A stretch of 5,517 nt of DNA from Bdellovibrionales bacterium (GCA_022710165.1 JAKLHL010000110.1:1-5517), one strand, 5' to 3'; positions 1 to 5,517 are shown, counted from the first letter of the stretch. Translations and numbers: made by a program. Notes: generated by a model from the letters alone, not told the origin.

Positions 1-210
1 CTTCTTTAATATCTTTTTTATGGGTTTCTTTGGGGCAGCCTTCTTTTGAACAGCTTTTTTTACCGTTTTTATCGGTTTTTTAGCCGCTTTTTTGGGAGCA
101 GGCTTTTTTACGACCTTCTTTTTAGAGGCTGTAACCTTTTTCTTGGCCAGTTTTATTTTGGCCTTTGGTTTTGCTTTAACGTTCTTTTTAGCCTTGCTCT
201 TGGAAGCCAA
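1..210 (-). CDS. Lys/Ala/Pro-rich basic protein, 3' end beyond the window (partial)
   Basis: The minus strand is open from 210 to the left edge and gives 70 residues beginning MASKSKAKKNVKAKPK. Roughly half the residues are lysine, the rest mostly Ala, Pro and Val, with loose repeats of the type KKPAPKKAAKKP / KKAAPKKPIKK. The start is taken as TTG at 210-208: the frame is closed by a stop 30 bases upstream, contains no ATG or GTG before it, and a strong GGAGGG (219-224) sits 8 bases ahead; ATT at 213 is the only other nearby option. Such tails occur in histone H1-like proteins, HU-like proteins with basic extensions, and N-terminal extensions of DksA/TraR-type or other nucleic-acid-binding proteins. 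The visible part is an unstructured polycationic segment, so binding DNA or RNA is an inference and the real domain may lie outside the window. It is divergent from the tRNA gene. No signal peptide or membrane segment is seen. Confidence 0.7.
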   Translation of the reverse strand, partial: MASKSKAKKNVKAKPKAKIKLAKKKVTASKKKVVKKPAPKKAAKKPIKTVKKAVQKKAAPKKPIKKILKK

Positions 211-218
211 AATTGATG

Positions 219-224
219 CCCTCC
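219..224 (-). promoter_or_regulatory. Ribosome binding site deciding the TTG start
   Basis: GGAGGG on the minus strand lies 8 bases before the TTG at 210 and 5 bases before an ATT. It is the main reason for calling a TTG start, because the open frame has no ATG or GTG between the upstream in-frame stop and the lysine-rich coding stretch. Confidence 0.65.
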
Positions 225-278
225 GGTTTAAGCAAGTGTTTTAGCACATCAGCGCCAAAGGTTAAAGATAAAAATTTA

Positions 279-307
279 TTTACTTTTACTGCCTCAAAGG
301 GTATGTT
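279..307 (+). promoter_or_regulatory. Candidate sigma-70 promoter of the tRNA-Leu gene
   Basis: TTTACT (279-284; 4 of 6 to TTGACA) and TATGTT (302-307; 4 of 6 to TATAAT) are 17 bp apart and would start transcription about 10 bases before the tRNA. The match is only moderate and the region is AT-rich, so this is a candidate based on position. The 211-324 gap holds no gene on either strand; the promoter of the divergent lysine-rich gene should also lie here but no convincing one was found. Confidence 0.35.
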
Positions 308-324
308 TTTGCTCCATTAAGACT

Positions 325-407
325 GCCCGGGTGGTGGAATTGGCAGACACGCCAGACTTAGGATCTGGTCCGGAAGGATGGGGGTTCGAGTCCCCCCTCG
401 GGCACCA
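325..407 (+). tRNA. tRNA-Leu (anticodon UAG), CCA encoded
   Basis: A complete class II tRNA folds from the sequence. The acceptor stem pairs 325-331 (GCCCGGG) with 397-403 (CTCGGGC, one G-U), followed by discriminator A404 and an encoded CCA (405-407). The anticodon stem pairs 352-356 with 364-368 around loop CTTAGGA, placing anticodon TAG at 359-361, which reads CUA and, depending on modification, other CUN leucine codons. The long variable arm (TCC 369-371 with GGA 376-378, GGAA loop) is typical of tRNA-Leu. The T arm is GGGGG-TTCGAGT-CCCCC at 380-396. The gene points toward the phage-type operon, so its 3' half abuts that block, the arrangement expected when an integrase has used a tRNA 3' end as attachment site. 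No second copy of the 3' end is present in the window. Confidence 0.97.
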
Positions 408-442
408 AGAGTTGATAGACGGAAACGAAAAAATAAAAAACC

Positions 443-485
443 AAAAGCCCTTCAGAGCAAGAATGCTTTGAAGGGCTTTTTTATT
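443..485. terminator. Bidirectional Rho-independent terminator
   Basis: AAAAGCCCTTCAGAGCA (443-459) pairs with TGCTTTGAAGGGCTTTT (464-480) in a 17-bp stem with one G-T pair and an AGAA loop. On the plus strand the stem ends in a T run (477-482), so it should end the tRNA-Leu transcript. On the minus strand the stem is followed by GG and a long T-rich run (complement of 427-442), so it should also end the convergent operon whose last gene stops at 654. Confidence 0.9.
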
Positions 486-546
486 GTCGCTGTTCCGAAG
501 GTATTTTAAGAATTACAAACTAGCAACTTTCTATGCACTAATACCG

Positions 547-596
547 ATAGCTCCAAAACAGGTATAATTATGTAATTTCGTGTAGTTAGGAGCTAT
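547..596. repeat. 8-bp inverted repeat in the gap downstream of the operon
   Basis: ATAGCTCC (547-554) and GGAGCTAT (589-596) are perfect inverted copies separated by 34 bases. The 486-653 gap holds no convincing gene on either strand; this dyad is its only clear structure. It could form a long-loop hairpin in the operon's 3' untranslated region or be a protein-binding dyad, but arms this short can arise by chance. Confidence 0.4.
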
Positions 597-653
597 AAAG
601 TGATCAAAAATGCATGGTTTTGGATTAAAAGCATTTAACAGCTTTCCATCCAA

Positions 654-1544
654 CTATTTCATGAAGGGCTTCAGTTTTGTCTTCCATTCTCCTGAGTGTA
701 TAATCCTGGTTTTCTGAAAACCTTGAGAAAGAATTTCAGCTTTAGTTAATTTGGAGAAATCCTCCCAGTTCTTGTCAAAAATATATATTGCATTGCCGTA
801 CATAACACTCTCTAAAACAGTCATGTCGTTAAAAATATACGCGACGTACCCTTTGAAGCCCGCTGTACCTACACCAAGGCTTAGTGGGTTGCTTGCTAGA
901 ATATATTTTTGTCGCTCCATTATTGGATGACCGAAATCATCATTTTTGATTCCACAATTTTTGAGATATTTTTGTACTCTATCCCAAGGGTCTTGTCCCT
1001 GAGGCAGGATTTCCCAGTTAACTCTTTTTGCCTTTATAATATCTTGTAAGTCATCTTGAACAATTTCGCATTCACCAAATATTTCTAGAAATAAGTTTAT
1101 AATGTGTTTGATGTTATCTCTTTCACTTTTATTGCAAATTCTTGAGGATATCTTATCCCCAAAATATGTTAGTTCTTCAGCAGGAGGCGAAACAAAGTCC
1201 CTTGGATAACAGTCCCTGTAAACGTCTCTGGTTTCTTCCATGTCGACGGTTTGGTTTCTTCCTGCCCATTGTTTCCACCTCCATACTCTTTCATACATAA
1301 ATCTTTCTTTTTTTGGCAAATCTTTACGGATAGAGTATTTCCCATAAGCATTAAAAGTAGAAACTGGTCCGATCTTAGTTGGTAGTATAGAAACATTGGG
1401 TTGGACGTCCTTATTTAACCCAATTTTTACTATATCTTTTGTGGCATCCTTTATTTTATAAACCACCCTTAAATTTTCCATTTGATCTGGAAGTTTAGTC
1501 AAAACACTGCTTGCGTCGTTAATTCTTTTTTGCTTAATAAACAT
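654..1544 (-). CDS. Conserved-looking hypothetical protein downstream of terL, 296 aa
   Basis: Function is not recognised. The start at 1544 is supported by AGGAGG at 1552-1557, seven bases upstream; another ATG at 1549 is in a different frame and gives no long product. The gene starts 26 bp after the terL stop and is last in the operon. The protein is soluble, with no signal peptide or membrane span. It has a basic, tryptophan-rich N-terminal half (for example YERVWRWKQWAGR near 84-96), a middle part with NLFLEIFGECEI (150-161) and NWEILPQGQDPW (176-187), and a compact C-terminal segment with GFKGYVAY (229-236), LESVMYGNAIYIF (244-256), LTKAEIL (266-272) and RIIH (280-283) followed by a Trp. 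These Gly/Asn/Trp-rich blocks have the look of a conserved domain, perhaps one shared by widespread hypothetical proteins, but no catalytic signature can be assigned. It is not a portal, protease or capsid protein as far as can be judged; a packaging accessory or cargo gene is possible. Confidence 0.85.
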   Translation of the reverse strand: MFIKQKRINDASSVLTKLPDQMENLRVVYKIKDATKDIVKIGLNKDVQPNVSILPTKIGPVSTFNAYGKYSIRKDLPKKERFMYERVWRWKQWAGRNQTVDMEETRDVYRDCYPRDFVSPPAEELTYFGDKISSRICNKSERDNIKHIINLFLEIFGECEIVQDDLQDIIKAKRVNWEILPQGQDPWDRVQKYLKNCGIKNDDFGHPIMERQKYILASNPLSLGVGTAGFKGYVAYIFNDMTVLESVMYGNAIYIFDKNWEDFSKLTKAEILSQGFQKTRIIHSGEWKTKLKPFMK

Positions 1545-1570
1545 TTCATTTCCTCCTTTTTAATTGCCCA

Positions 1571-3232
1571 TTAATATCTAAATCGGTTATAGATGCTGGG
1601 TTTGGTATTTCCTGCGTTCCATTTCATCAGAGCTGCTATTCCTTCTATTTCAGCTTGCATATCCCGTGTTTTTCCTTTCTGTTGACACAAGTCATACGCC
1701 ATTTGTAGAGCATCCAGTCCGTCGTCGTGAAGCCCTTTGGGATAGTATTTTAGTTGCTCCAAAAGGATCCTTTGCTTTTTACTGAACTGTATAAGTCCAT
1801 TTTTTATTAGGGGTTGTAGGGACTCTATCCTTGCCCTTTTATCTGCCTTGTTCTCTATTTTTTCTACTTTCAGGTGGTTATTTTGCTCACTTGATCGCTT
1901 AGTTATTTGGTCAGCGATGATTGACTGAAAGCCATTGCTTTCAAATGCAAGATAATCAAACTTCCTTTTTTTATGTAATGTGAGGATGTCCACTATTGTT
2001 TTCTCTGGGTCTCTTTTCTCAAGATCAGCATCTAAGACGTAAGCGGTGTTATTCTTGGTATCGTAAAGAATGCAAATGATGGCTGAATAATCTCCACGCC
2101 TGTTGCTCTTTCCTAGACTGGGGTCACAACCAGCGAATACTTTAGTAAAAACTTTGTTATTCTTAAGATGCTCAATTAAATCAGTGTCGGACTCGAATCT
2201 ATCGTCCCAGTAGTGTACATCGCTCTGATTAAACATACAGTCTCTGGGATTCACTGGTTCATTTTGCATCTCACTATCAAAACTTATATGTCCTTCTTCT
2301 TCTCTTTGGACCATAAGTTCGTAGTAGCTTTTGGCTTCAGGCCATAATACGGTAGTGCCTTTTAACATGTCTTCTTTGTTTAGCTCAAAGAACCTTTCCG
2401 CAGCCTCTATCCCGGACTCTCCTTCAAACTCAGTTTTATTACAGAATATATTAGTCCATTGCTCCCATAGGGCAATATTCTCCGCCCAATTGATGACAGA
2501 TCTATAAATTTTCTTTTTCCAGCCATAAGAGAGGTCTGGCGACGTAAATTTTGCCAACAATGAATCATAATGATGTATGGTTCCTACAAATATAGTATTG
2601 GTGGTTGATGTCCCAGCTTTTAATACAGACTTCTCTAGCCAATCTTGTAACTTATAGTAATTTTCAGGGTTCTGAGAGGCTGTGTCAGCCTCTATGTCGT
2701 CCAGAATAATTAACCCAGGTCTATTTTCTTTGTTTCTTCTTCCTCTTATTTGTTGTTCAGCACCTAAAGCTATTATTTTTACTCCATTTTTTGTCTGAAT
2801 TTCTTTTTGTGTCCATCTTGGTGGACCGGGCCTCTTGCCTAGTTCACAGACCTCAGGAAAGTCCTTTATTAATTTCTCATTTGATTCAAGTTCCTGTTTT
2901 ATGCTCTCAAGGAAGCCCTGAGCTTGGTCGCTAGTATTTGATATTATTACGATGAACGGGTCTGTCTTATAGCATATGCAATAAATAATATATTGCAAAG
3001 AAACTAGAGTGCTTTTGGCACTACCTCTTGGCGCAGCGATGGCAAGCTTGGTACCTCTGTTGCTTTTTAATTCATTCAGCATGTAACTTATGTCTTTGTG
3101 GAATACAGAGTCTTCCAATTTATTGTAATTCTGAAAATAATATTTTCTGAACTTAGTGAAATCAGATAAAACGTCTCTTCTGATCTGTATAAGACTTCTA
3201 TTGATCACTGGTATCTTTTTGTTCATCTGCAT
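1571..3232 (-). CDS. terL: Phage terminase large subunit (ATPase and nuclease)
   Basis: This is the DNA-packaging motor of a tailed phage: it cuts concatemeric DNA and pumps it through a portal into the prohead using ATP. The N-terminal ATPase has a Walker A motif APRGSAKST (67-75), Walker B GLIILDDIE (173-181, catalytic acidic residues D178/D179/E181) and a coupling motif FVGTIHH (215-221). A linker ends in EMQNEPVNPRD (321-331), characteristic of this family. The RNase H-like nuclease has acidic residues D370 (AGCDPS), E431 (LAFES) and D503/D504/D507 (LHDDGLDAL). At 553 residues it is full length with no lesion seen. The first ATG at 3232 overlaps the upstream gene by 35 bp; the third-codon ATG at 3226 is an equally good start. 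Only a weak GGA precedes either, which suggests coupling to translation of the upstream gene. A portal gene would normally follow, but here an unknown protein and then a terminator do. It fits the Terminase_6C/TIGR01630-type group, judged by motifs only. Confidence 0.96.
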   Translation of the reverse strand: MQMNKKIPVINRSLIQIRRDVLSDFTKFRKYYFQNYNKLEDSVFHKDISYMLNELKSNRGTKLAIAAPRGSAKSTLVSLQYIIYCICYKTDPFIVIISNTSDQAQGFLESIKQELESNEKLIKDFPEVCELGKRPGPPRWTQKEIQTKNGVKIIALGAEQQIRGRRNKENRPGLIILDDIEADTASQNPENYYKLQDWLEKSVLKAGTSTTNTIFVGTIHHYDSLLAKFTSPDLSYGWKKKIYRSVINWAENIALWEQWTNIFCNKTEFEGESGIEAAERFFELNKEDMLKGTTVLWPEAKSYYELMVQREEEGHISFDSEMQNEPVNPRDCMFNQSDVHYWDDRFESDTDLIEHLKNNKVFTKVFAGCDPSLGKSNRRGDYSAIICILYDTKNNTAYVLDADLEKRDPEKTIVDILTLHKKRKFDYLAFESNGFQSIIADQITKRSSEQNNHLKVEKIENKADKRARIESLQPLIKNGLIQFSKKQRILLEQLKYYPKGLHDDGLDALQMAYDLCQQKGKTRDMQAEIEGIAALMKWNAGNTKPSIYNRFRY

Positions 3233-3818
3233 CTTCTTTTTCCATGCTCGCTGTTATTGATTTAAGCTTTGATATCTCCTTATTTTCAGGGCACAAAGCT
3301 TCAAGTTCTATAAGCTCTTGATTTAATGCTTTAAGATCTTCAGCATCGGTATTTTCATAGTGATGAAAAATATCTCCAACTACTGTTCGTGCAACACTTG
3401 GCAGATAACCAAGCGACTGCAGCTTGGTAATAACGTCATTGGATGTAACATGCGCATAGTATTCGGCTTGTGCTCTTTCTCCAACGGAGCCTTCTTTTGA
3501 CCTGGCTAATTTTGAAAGAAAAGTATGACTGTTCCTTGCTTTGAGCAAGAACTCTCCCACAAGCTCTTTAACAAGTTTTATGTCTGGAGTAATGGAGTTT
3601 GCTTCTCTTATTTCAACAAGATCTCGTTTTATCGTCTTTTCACTTCGCTTTAGGGCCTGCGCTATTTCTGAAGTTTTATATCCCTCAAGCATTAGTATCT
3701 CTACACAGTTGGTTCTAAGTTCTTTTGTTAAGGTAGTCGGATCTATCCGACCATCTTTAATCTCTTGTATTATCGACGTAGTAGGCTTTTCTTCATTATA
3801 ATGTTGTTTGGATTCCAT
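3198..3818 (-). CDS. HTH protein, probable terminase small subunit
   Basis: This 206-residue soluble protein lies directly upstream of and overlaps terL, the usual place of the small terminase subunit that recognises the packaging start on phage DNA and recruits TerL. Residues 36-70 form a clear helix-turn-helix (EILMLEGYKTSEIAQALKRS, then TIKRDLVEIR) of the type that reads DNA. A central helical stretch (about 80-135, containing KLVKELVGEFLLKAR) and an acidic, Glu-rich helical C terminus (155-206) could drive oligomerisation and contact TerL. The start at 3818 has GAGG nine bases upstream (3828-3831). That site lies inside the methyltransferase gene, and the two genes overlap by 23 bp. No strong family match to a named small terminase is recognised; the role rests on position, size and architecture. 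The alternative is a transcriptional regulator of the operon. Confidence 0.9.
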   Translation of the reverse strand: MESKQHYNEEKPTTSIIQEIKDGRIDPTTLTKELRTNCVEILMLEGYKTSEIAQALKRSEKTIKRDLVEIREANSITPDIKLVKELVGEFLLKARNSHTFLSKLARSKEGSVGERAQAEYYAHVTSNDVITKLQSLGYLPSVARTVVGDIFHHYENTDAEDLKALNQELIELEALCPENKEISKLKSITASMEKEDADEQKDTSDQ

Positions 3819-5088
3819 CTTTTATATCCTCAACAAGGTACTTTTGTCTTAATTCGTTACAGATATTATCTATTCCAACATAGTTTATGTAGCGTCTAAC
3901 GATGCCATCACAGTACTTGGGGTCGAGTTCAATTCCATAACAAGTTCTATTCATGGTTTCTGCTGCAATTAGCGTAGAACCAGAGCCCAAGAACAGATCC
4001 AGAACTAAAGCTTCTCTTACTGAACTGTTTTTTATAGCTCGCTGTGGAATGGCTAATGGCTTTTGTGTTGGGTGTATATAGTTCTTGGTCTTATCTCGTG
4101 ATATTTCCCACAGCGTTGATTCATTCGTTGGACCGTACCATTTATGAGCGCCATTATCTTTCTTCCAACCATATAAACAGAACTCAGTCTGCTGATTATA
4201 GTCGCCATAGCCTATGGAGAAGTTTGGTTTTGCCCACGTTATTACGCATGAAGCATTAAAGCCCAGTTCATCAAGCATTGAATTCATTGGTCCAAACTGT
4301 CTAAATCCATTCCAAATATAAAAAATAGCACCTGAGTCCATATACGCTGAAACGTTTGTAATTATCTTTTTAAGCCATGCTTCGTATTCGGGTTGTGACA
4401 TATTATCGTTATAGATCTGCTCCCAAAGTTTATGATTTTTAGGTCGAGAACTATCCGTTGGACGATTGCCCCCATAATAATTGACGTTATATGGTGGGTC
4501 TGTATGGAGTAGTTGAACCTTCCTATCTCCGATTAGTTGTTTAAGTATGTCGGGGTTAGAGGAATCACCACAAATTATTTTATGCCGACCAAGATTAATT
4601 ATGTCACCAAGTTGTGTAATCGGTTTCTCTATAGAATCCACGACAGCGTCAAAATCAAAACCATCATCATCTTTTACTTCATTAAAATTATCTAGCAGCT
4701 CACTTATTTCGACGGTGTCAAAGCCTGTCAGGTTAACATCAAAGTCTGGTAGGCTTTGGAGATCAATAAGAAGTTCTGCAAGCTTATCATTGTCCCAACT
4801 CCCCCGTATTTTATTTAAGGCAAGGTTTAACGCCTTTTCTTGTCCGATAGGTAGATCAACAACACTAACTTCTACCTCATCCAGCCCCTGTTCCTGAAGG
4901 ATTTTAAACCTCTGATGCCCAGACACAAGAGTTCCTGTCTGTTCATTCCAAACTAGAGGTTCGACGTAGCCAAAGCTATTAATGCTTTGTCGCAACTTTT
5001 CATAGTCTGGATGACCTGGCTTAAGATCAACTCTAGGGTTGTAAGGGGCTGGATTGATATTATTTAGGGGGATTGTTTTAATGTTCAT
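3796..5088 (-). CDS. ParB-domain N6-adenine/N4-cytosine DNA methyltransferase
   Basis: A two-part protein of 430 residues. Residues 1-110 form a ParB/Srx-like N-terminal domain (NINPAPYNPR at 10-19; TLVSGHQRFKIL at 53-64). The remainder is an S-adenosylmethionine-dependent methyltransferase with the catalytic DPPY (197-200), the HPTQKP block (339-344), the cofactor loop DLFLGSGST (364-372) and YGIELDP (384-390). DPPY precedes the glycine loop, the beta-class order shared by enzymes that methylate adenine N6 or cytosine N4. All key residues are intact, so it should be active; the target site cannot be read from the sequence. This fusion is frequent in phages and prophages. No restriction endonuclease adjoins it, so it is an orphan enzyme, perhaps protecting element DNA or marking it for packaging or expression. 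The start at 5088 has AAGGAG (5097-5102) eight bases upstream. It is the first gene of the minus-strand operon and overlaps the next by 23 bp. Confidence 0.95.
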   Translation of the reverse strand: MNIKTIPLNNINPAPYNPRVDLKPGHPDYEKLRQSINSFGYVEPLVWNEQTGTLVSGHQRFKILQEQGLDEVEVSVVDLPIGQEKALNLALNKIRGSWDNDKLAELLIDLQSLPDFDVNLTGFDTVEISELLDNFNEVKDDDGFDFDAVVDSIEKPITQLGDIINLGRHKIICGDSSNPDILKQLIGDRKVQLLHTDPPYNVNYYGGNRPTDSSRPKNHKLWEQIYNDNMSQPEYEAWLKKIITNVSAYMDSGAIFYIWNGFRQFGPMNSMLDELGFNASCVITWAKPNFSIGYGDYNQQTEFCLYGWKKDNGAHKWYGPTNESTLWEISRDKTKNYIHPTQKPLAIPQRAIKNSSVREALVLDLFLGSGSTLIAAETMNRTCYGIELDPKYCDGIVRRYINYVGIDNICNELRQKYLVEDIKDGIQTTL

Positions 5089-5109
5089 GTTTTTTACTCC
5101 TTATAAAGC

Positions 5110-5139
5110 CTTCTAACAGGTTTAAATAAAGTTTGTCAA
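5110..5139 (-). promoter_or_regulatory. Candidate promoter with perfect -35 for the methyltransferase operon
   Basis: A perfect TTGACA reads on the minus strand at 5139-5134. Its partner would be TAGAAG (5115-5110, 18-bp spacer) or TTAGAA (5116-5111, 17-bp spacer), both poor -10 boxes. Transcription would start only about 15 bases before the ATG. The good -35 makes it worth recording, but the weak -10 keeps confidence low. It competes with the candidate at 5161-5189. Confidence 0.22.
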
Positions 5140-5160
5140 TAATGTTTTTTAATTACTTTA

Positions 5161-5189
5161 ATTATATTTTTTGACTTTATACGCTTTAA
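5161..5189 (-). promoter_or_regulatory. Candidate promoter with perfect -10 for the methyltransferase operon
   Basis: On the minus strand a perfect TATAAT (5166-5161) follows TTAAAG (5189-5184; 3 of 6 to TTGACA) with a 17-bp spacer. Transcription would begin near 5154, leaving an untranslated leader of about 65 bases. The region is very AT-rich, so a chance -10 match is possible. It is interleaved with the opposite promoter at 5171-5200. Confidence 0.3.
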
Positions 5190-5200
5190 TCATGTATAAT
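5171..5200 (+). promoter_or_regulatory. Sigma-70 promoter of the LexA-like gene
   Basis: TTGACT (5171-5176; 5 of 6) and TATAAT (5195-5200; 6 of 6) are separated by 18 bp and sit 20 bases before the start codon, so the transcript should start near 5207 with a leader of roughly a dozen bases. This is the best promoter in the window. Confidence 0.8.
5177..5199. promoter_or_regulatory. Candidate operator dyad over the LexA-like promoter
   Basis: TTATAC (5177-5182) and GTATAA (5194-5199) form a perfect 6+6-bp inverted repeat with an 11-base centre. It covers the spacer and five bases of the -10 of the LexA-like promoter. Its left arm also falls between the boxes of the candidate minus-strand promoter. 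A dimeric winged-helix repressor bound here would block the plus promoter. It does not match the E. coli or Bacillus LexA box, and AT-rich dyads arise by chance, so this is inferred from symmetry and place. Confidence 0.4.
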
Positions 5201-5219
5201 ATTAGTTAAAAGAGGGTCT

Positions 5220-5517
5220 ATGAACAAAAAACAGAAAGAAATCCTTATATTAATGGATTCGGAAGATTTTGGCTCATTAACTTTGCGCGAGATTGGGAGC
5301 AAGATTGGGCTAGGAAATAGCCCTCAAGCCGTCAAATACCACCTTATTCAACTGGAAAAGAAAGGCTTAATAGAAATCGACAAGGAAAATAAAAAAATCA
5401 AAAAAGTAACCCTTAACTCCAAATTAGAAGCAGGACTGCTAGCAATACCGATCCTTGGAGCAGCCAACTGTGGTGAAGCAAAATTATGTGCTGAAGAAAG
5501 ATTCGAAGGCTTTCTTA
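5220..5517 (+). CDS. lexA: LexA-family S24 self-cleaving repressor, 3' end beyond the window (partial)
   Basis: The visible 99 residues start MNKKQKEILILM. Residues 1-66 form a LexA-type winged helix: TLREIGSKIGL (21-31) and SPQAVKYHLIQLEKKGLIE (34-52), where the recognition helix and wing are expected. A short linker leads to IPILGAANCGEA (76-87), which matches the cleavage segment of S24 peptidases; the scissile bond would be Cys84-Gly85 as in UmuD, instead of the Ala-Gly of E. coli LexA. The catalytic Ser and Lys lie beyond the right edge. The family represses promoters as a dimer and cleaves itself when RecA filaments form after DNA damage. ATG at 5220 follows AGAGGG (5211-5216) at a rather short 3-4 base distance; the next in-frame ATG (codon 12) would cut into the first helix. 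It is divergent from the phage-type operon, so it could be the host SOS regulator or the element's own CI-like repressor. Confidence 0.85.
   Translation, partial: MNKKQKEILILMDSEDFGSLTLREIGSKIGLGNSPQAVKYHLIQLEKKGLIEIDKENKKIKKVTLNSKLEAGLLAIPILGAANCGEAKLCAEERFEGFL

Noticed and set aside
1169..1396. 75-codon open frame on the minus strand inside the 296-aa gene
   Set aside because: It lies wholly within a longer gene in another frame, and its product has no recognisable domain.
3541..3801. 86-codon plus-strand open frame
   Set aside because: It is antisense to the HTH gene, Ser/Phe-rich as expected for a shadow, and has no domain.
4044..4259. 71-codon plus-strand open frame
   Set aside because: It is antisense to the methyltransferase catalytic region, whose motifs are intact.
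4547..4897. 116-codon plus-strand open frame, serine-rich
   Set aside because: It is antisense to the methyltransferase; the serine richness mirrors the acidic codons on the other strand.
654..5088. Alternative genetic code with TGA read as an amino acid, as in some CPR bacteria and phages
   Set aside because: All four operon genes give full-length proteins under the standard code, tryptophans at conserved places use TGG, and no gene is interrupted by in-frame TGA.
654..5088. Restriction-modification system around the methyltransferase
   Set aside because: No neighbouring gene shows a recognisable restriction nuclease motif; the nuclease residues in the operon belong to TerL.
5148..5164. 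Two copies of TTTAATTA with 9-bp spacing, considered as an iteron or operator
   Set aside because: Only two copies exist in a very AT-rich stretch, so a chance origin is likely.
1..5517. CRISPR array, insertion sequence or transposase
   Set aside because: No regularly spaced direct repeats, no terminal inverted repeats around a transposase, and no transposase-like protein were seen.

Overview
The window is low-GC bacterial DNA using the standard code. It carries a compact phage-type gene block set between what look like chromosomal genes. A LexA-family regulator with a UmuD-like Cys-Gly cleavage site, a tRNA-Leu with encoded CCA, and a very lysine-rich protein with a TTG start would fit an uncultured low-GC lineage (for example Patescibacteria/CPR or another metagenome-only phylum) and its phages. 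This placement is an impression from sequence style, not a demonstrated assignment.

Layout from left to right: (1) 1-210, minus strand, the first 70 codons of a Lys/Ala/Pro-rich basic protein that runs off the left edge. (2) 325-407, plus strand, tRNA-Leu(UAG). It is followed at 443-485 by a near-perfect 17-bp hairpin with U-rich flanks on both strands, which should stop the tRNA transcript from one side and the phage-type operon from the other. (3) 654-5088, minus strand, four tightly packed genes read in the order: ParB-domain/N6-N4 DNA methyltransferase, a small HTH protein in the terminase-small-subunit position, terminase large subunit, and an unrecognised 296-residue protein. The first three overlap one another (23 bp and about 29-35 bp), and the fourth starts 26 bp after terL with a strong ribosome binding site. 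(4) 5089-5219, an AT-rich divergent control region. (5) 5220 to the right edge, plus strand, the N-terminal 99 residues of a LexA-like S24 repressor behind a near-consensus sigma-70 promoter.

How the parts may work together: the methyltransferase could modify the element's or host's DNA, the HTH protein could recognise the packaging site, and TerL has the ATPase and nuclease motifs needed to translocate and cut DNA. No portal, capsid, tail, lysis or integrase gene is present, and the operon ends at the bidirectional terminator next to a tRNA 3' end. The block is therefore either one end of a prophage integrated at tRNA-Leu, with its other genes beyond the right edge, or a reduced packaging/methylation cassette such as a satellite or prophage remnant. 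A 6+6-bp dyad (TTATAC-N11-GTATAA) overlaps the -10 of the LexA-like gene and also lies within a candidate opposite promoter. It is a reasonable candidate operator linking the repressor to itself and possibly to the phage-type operon.
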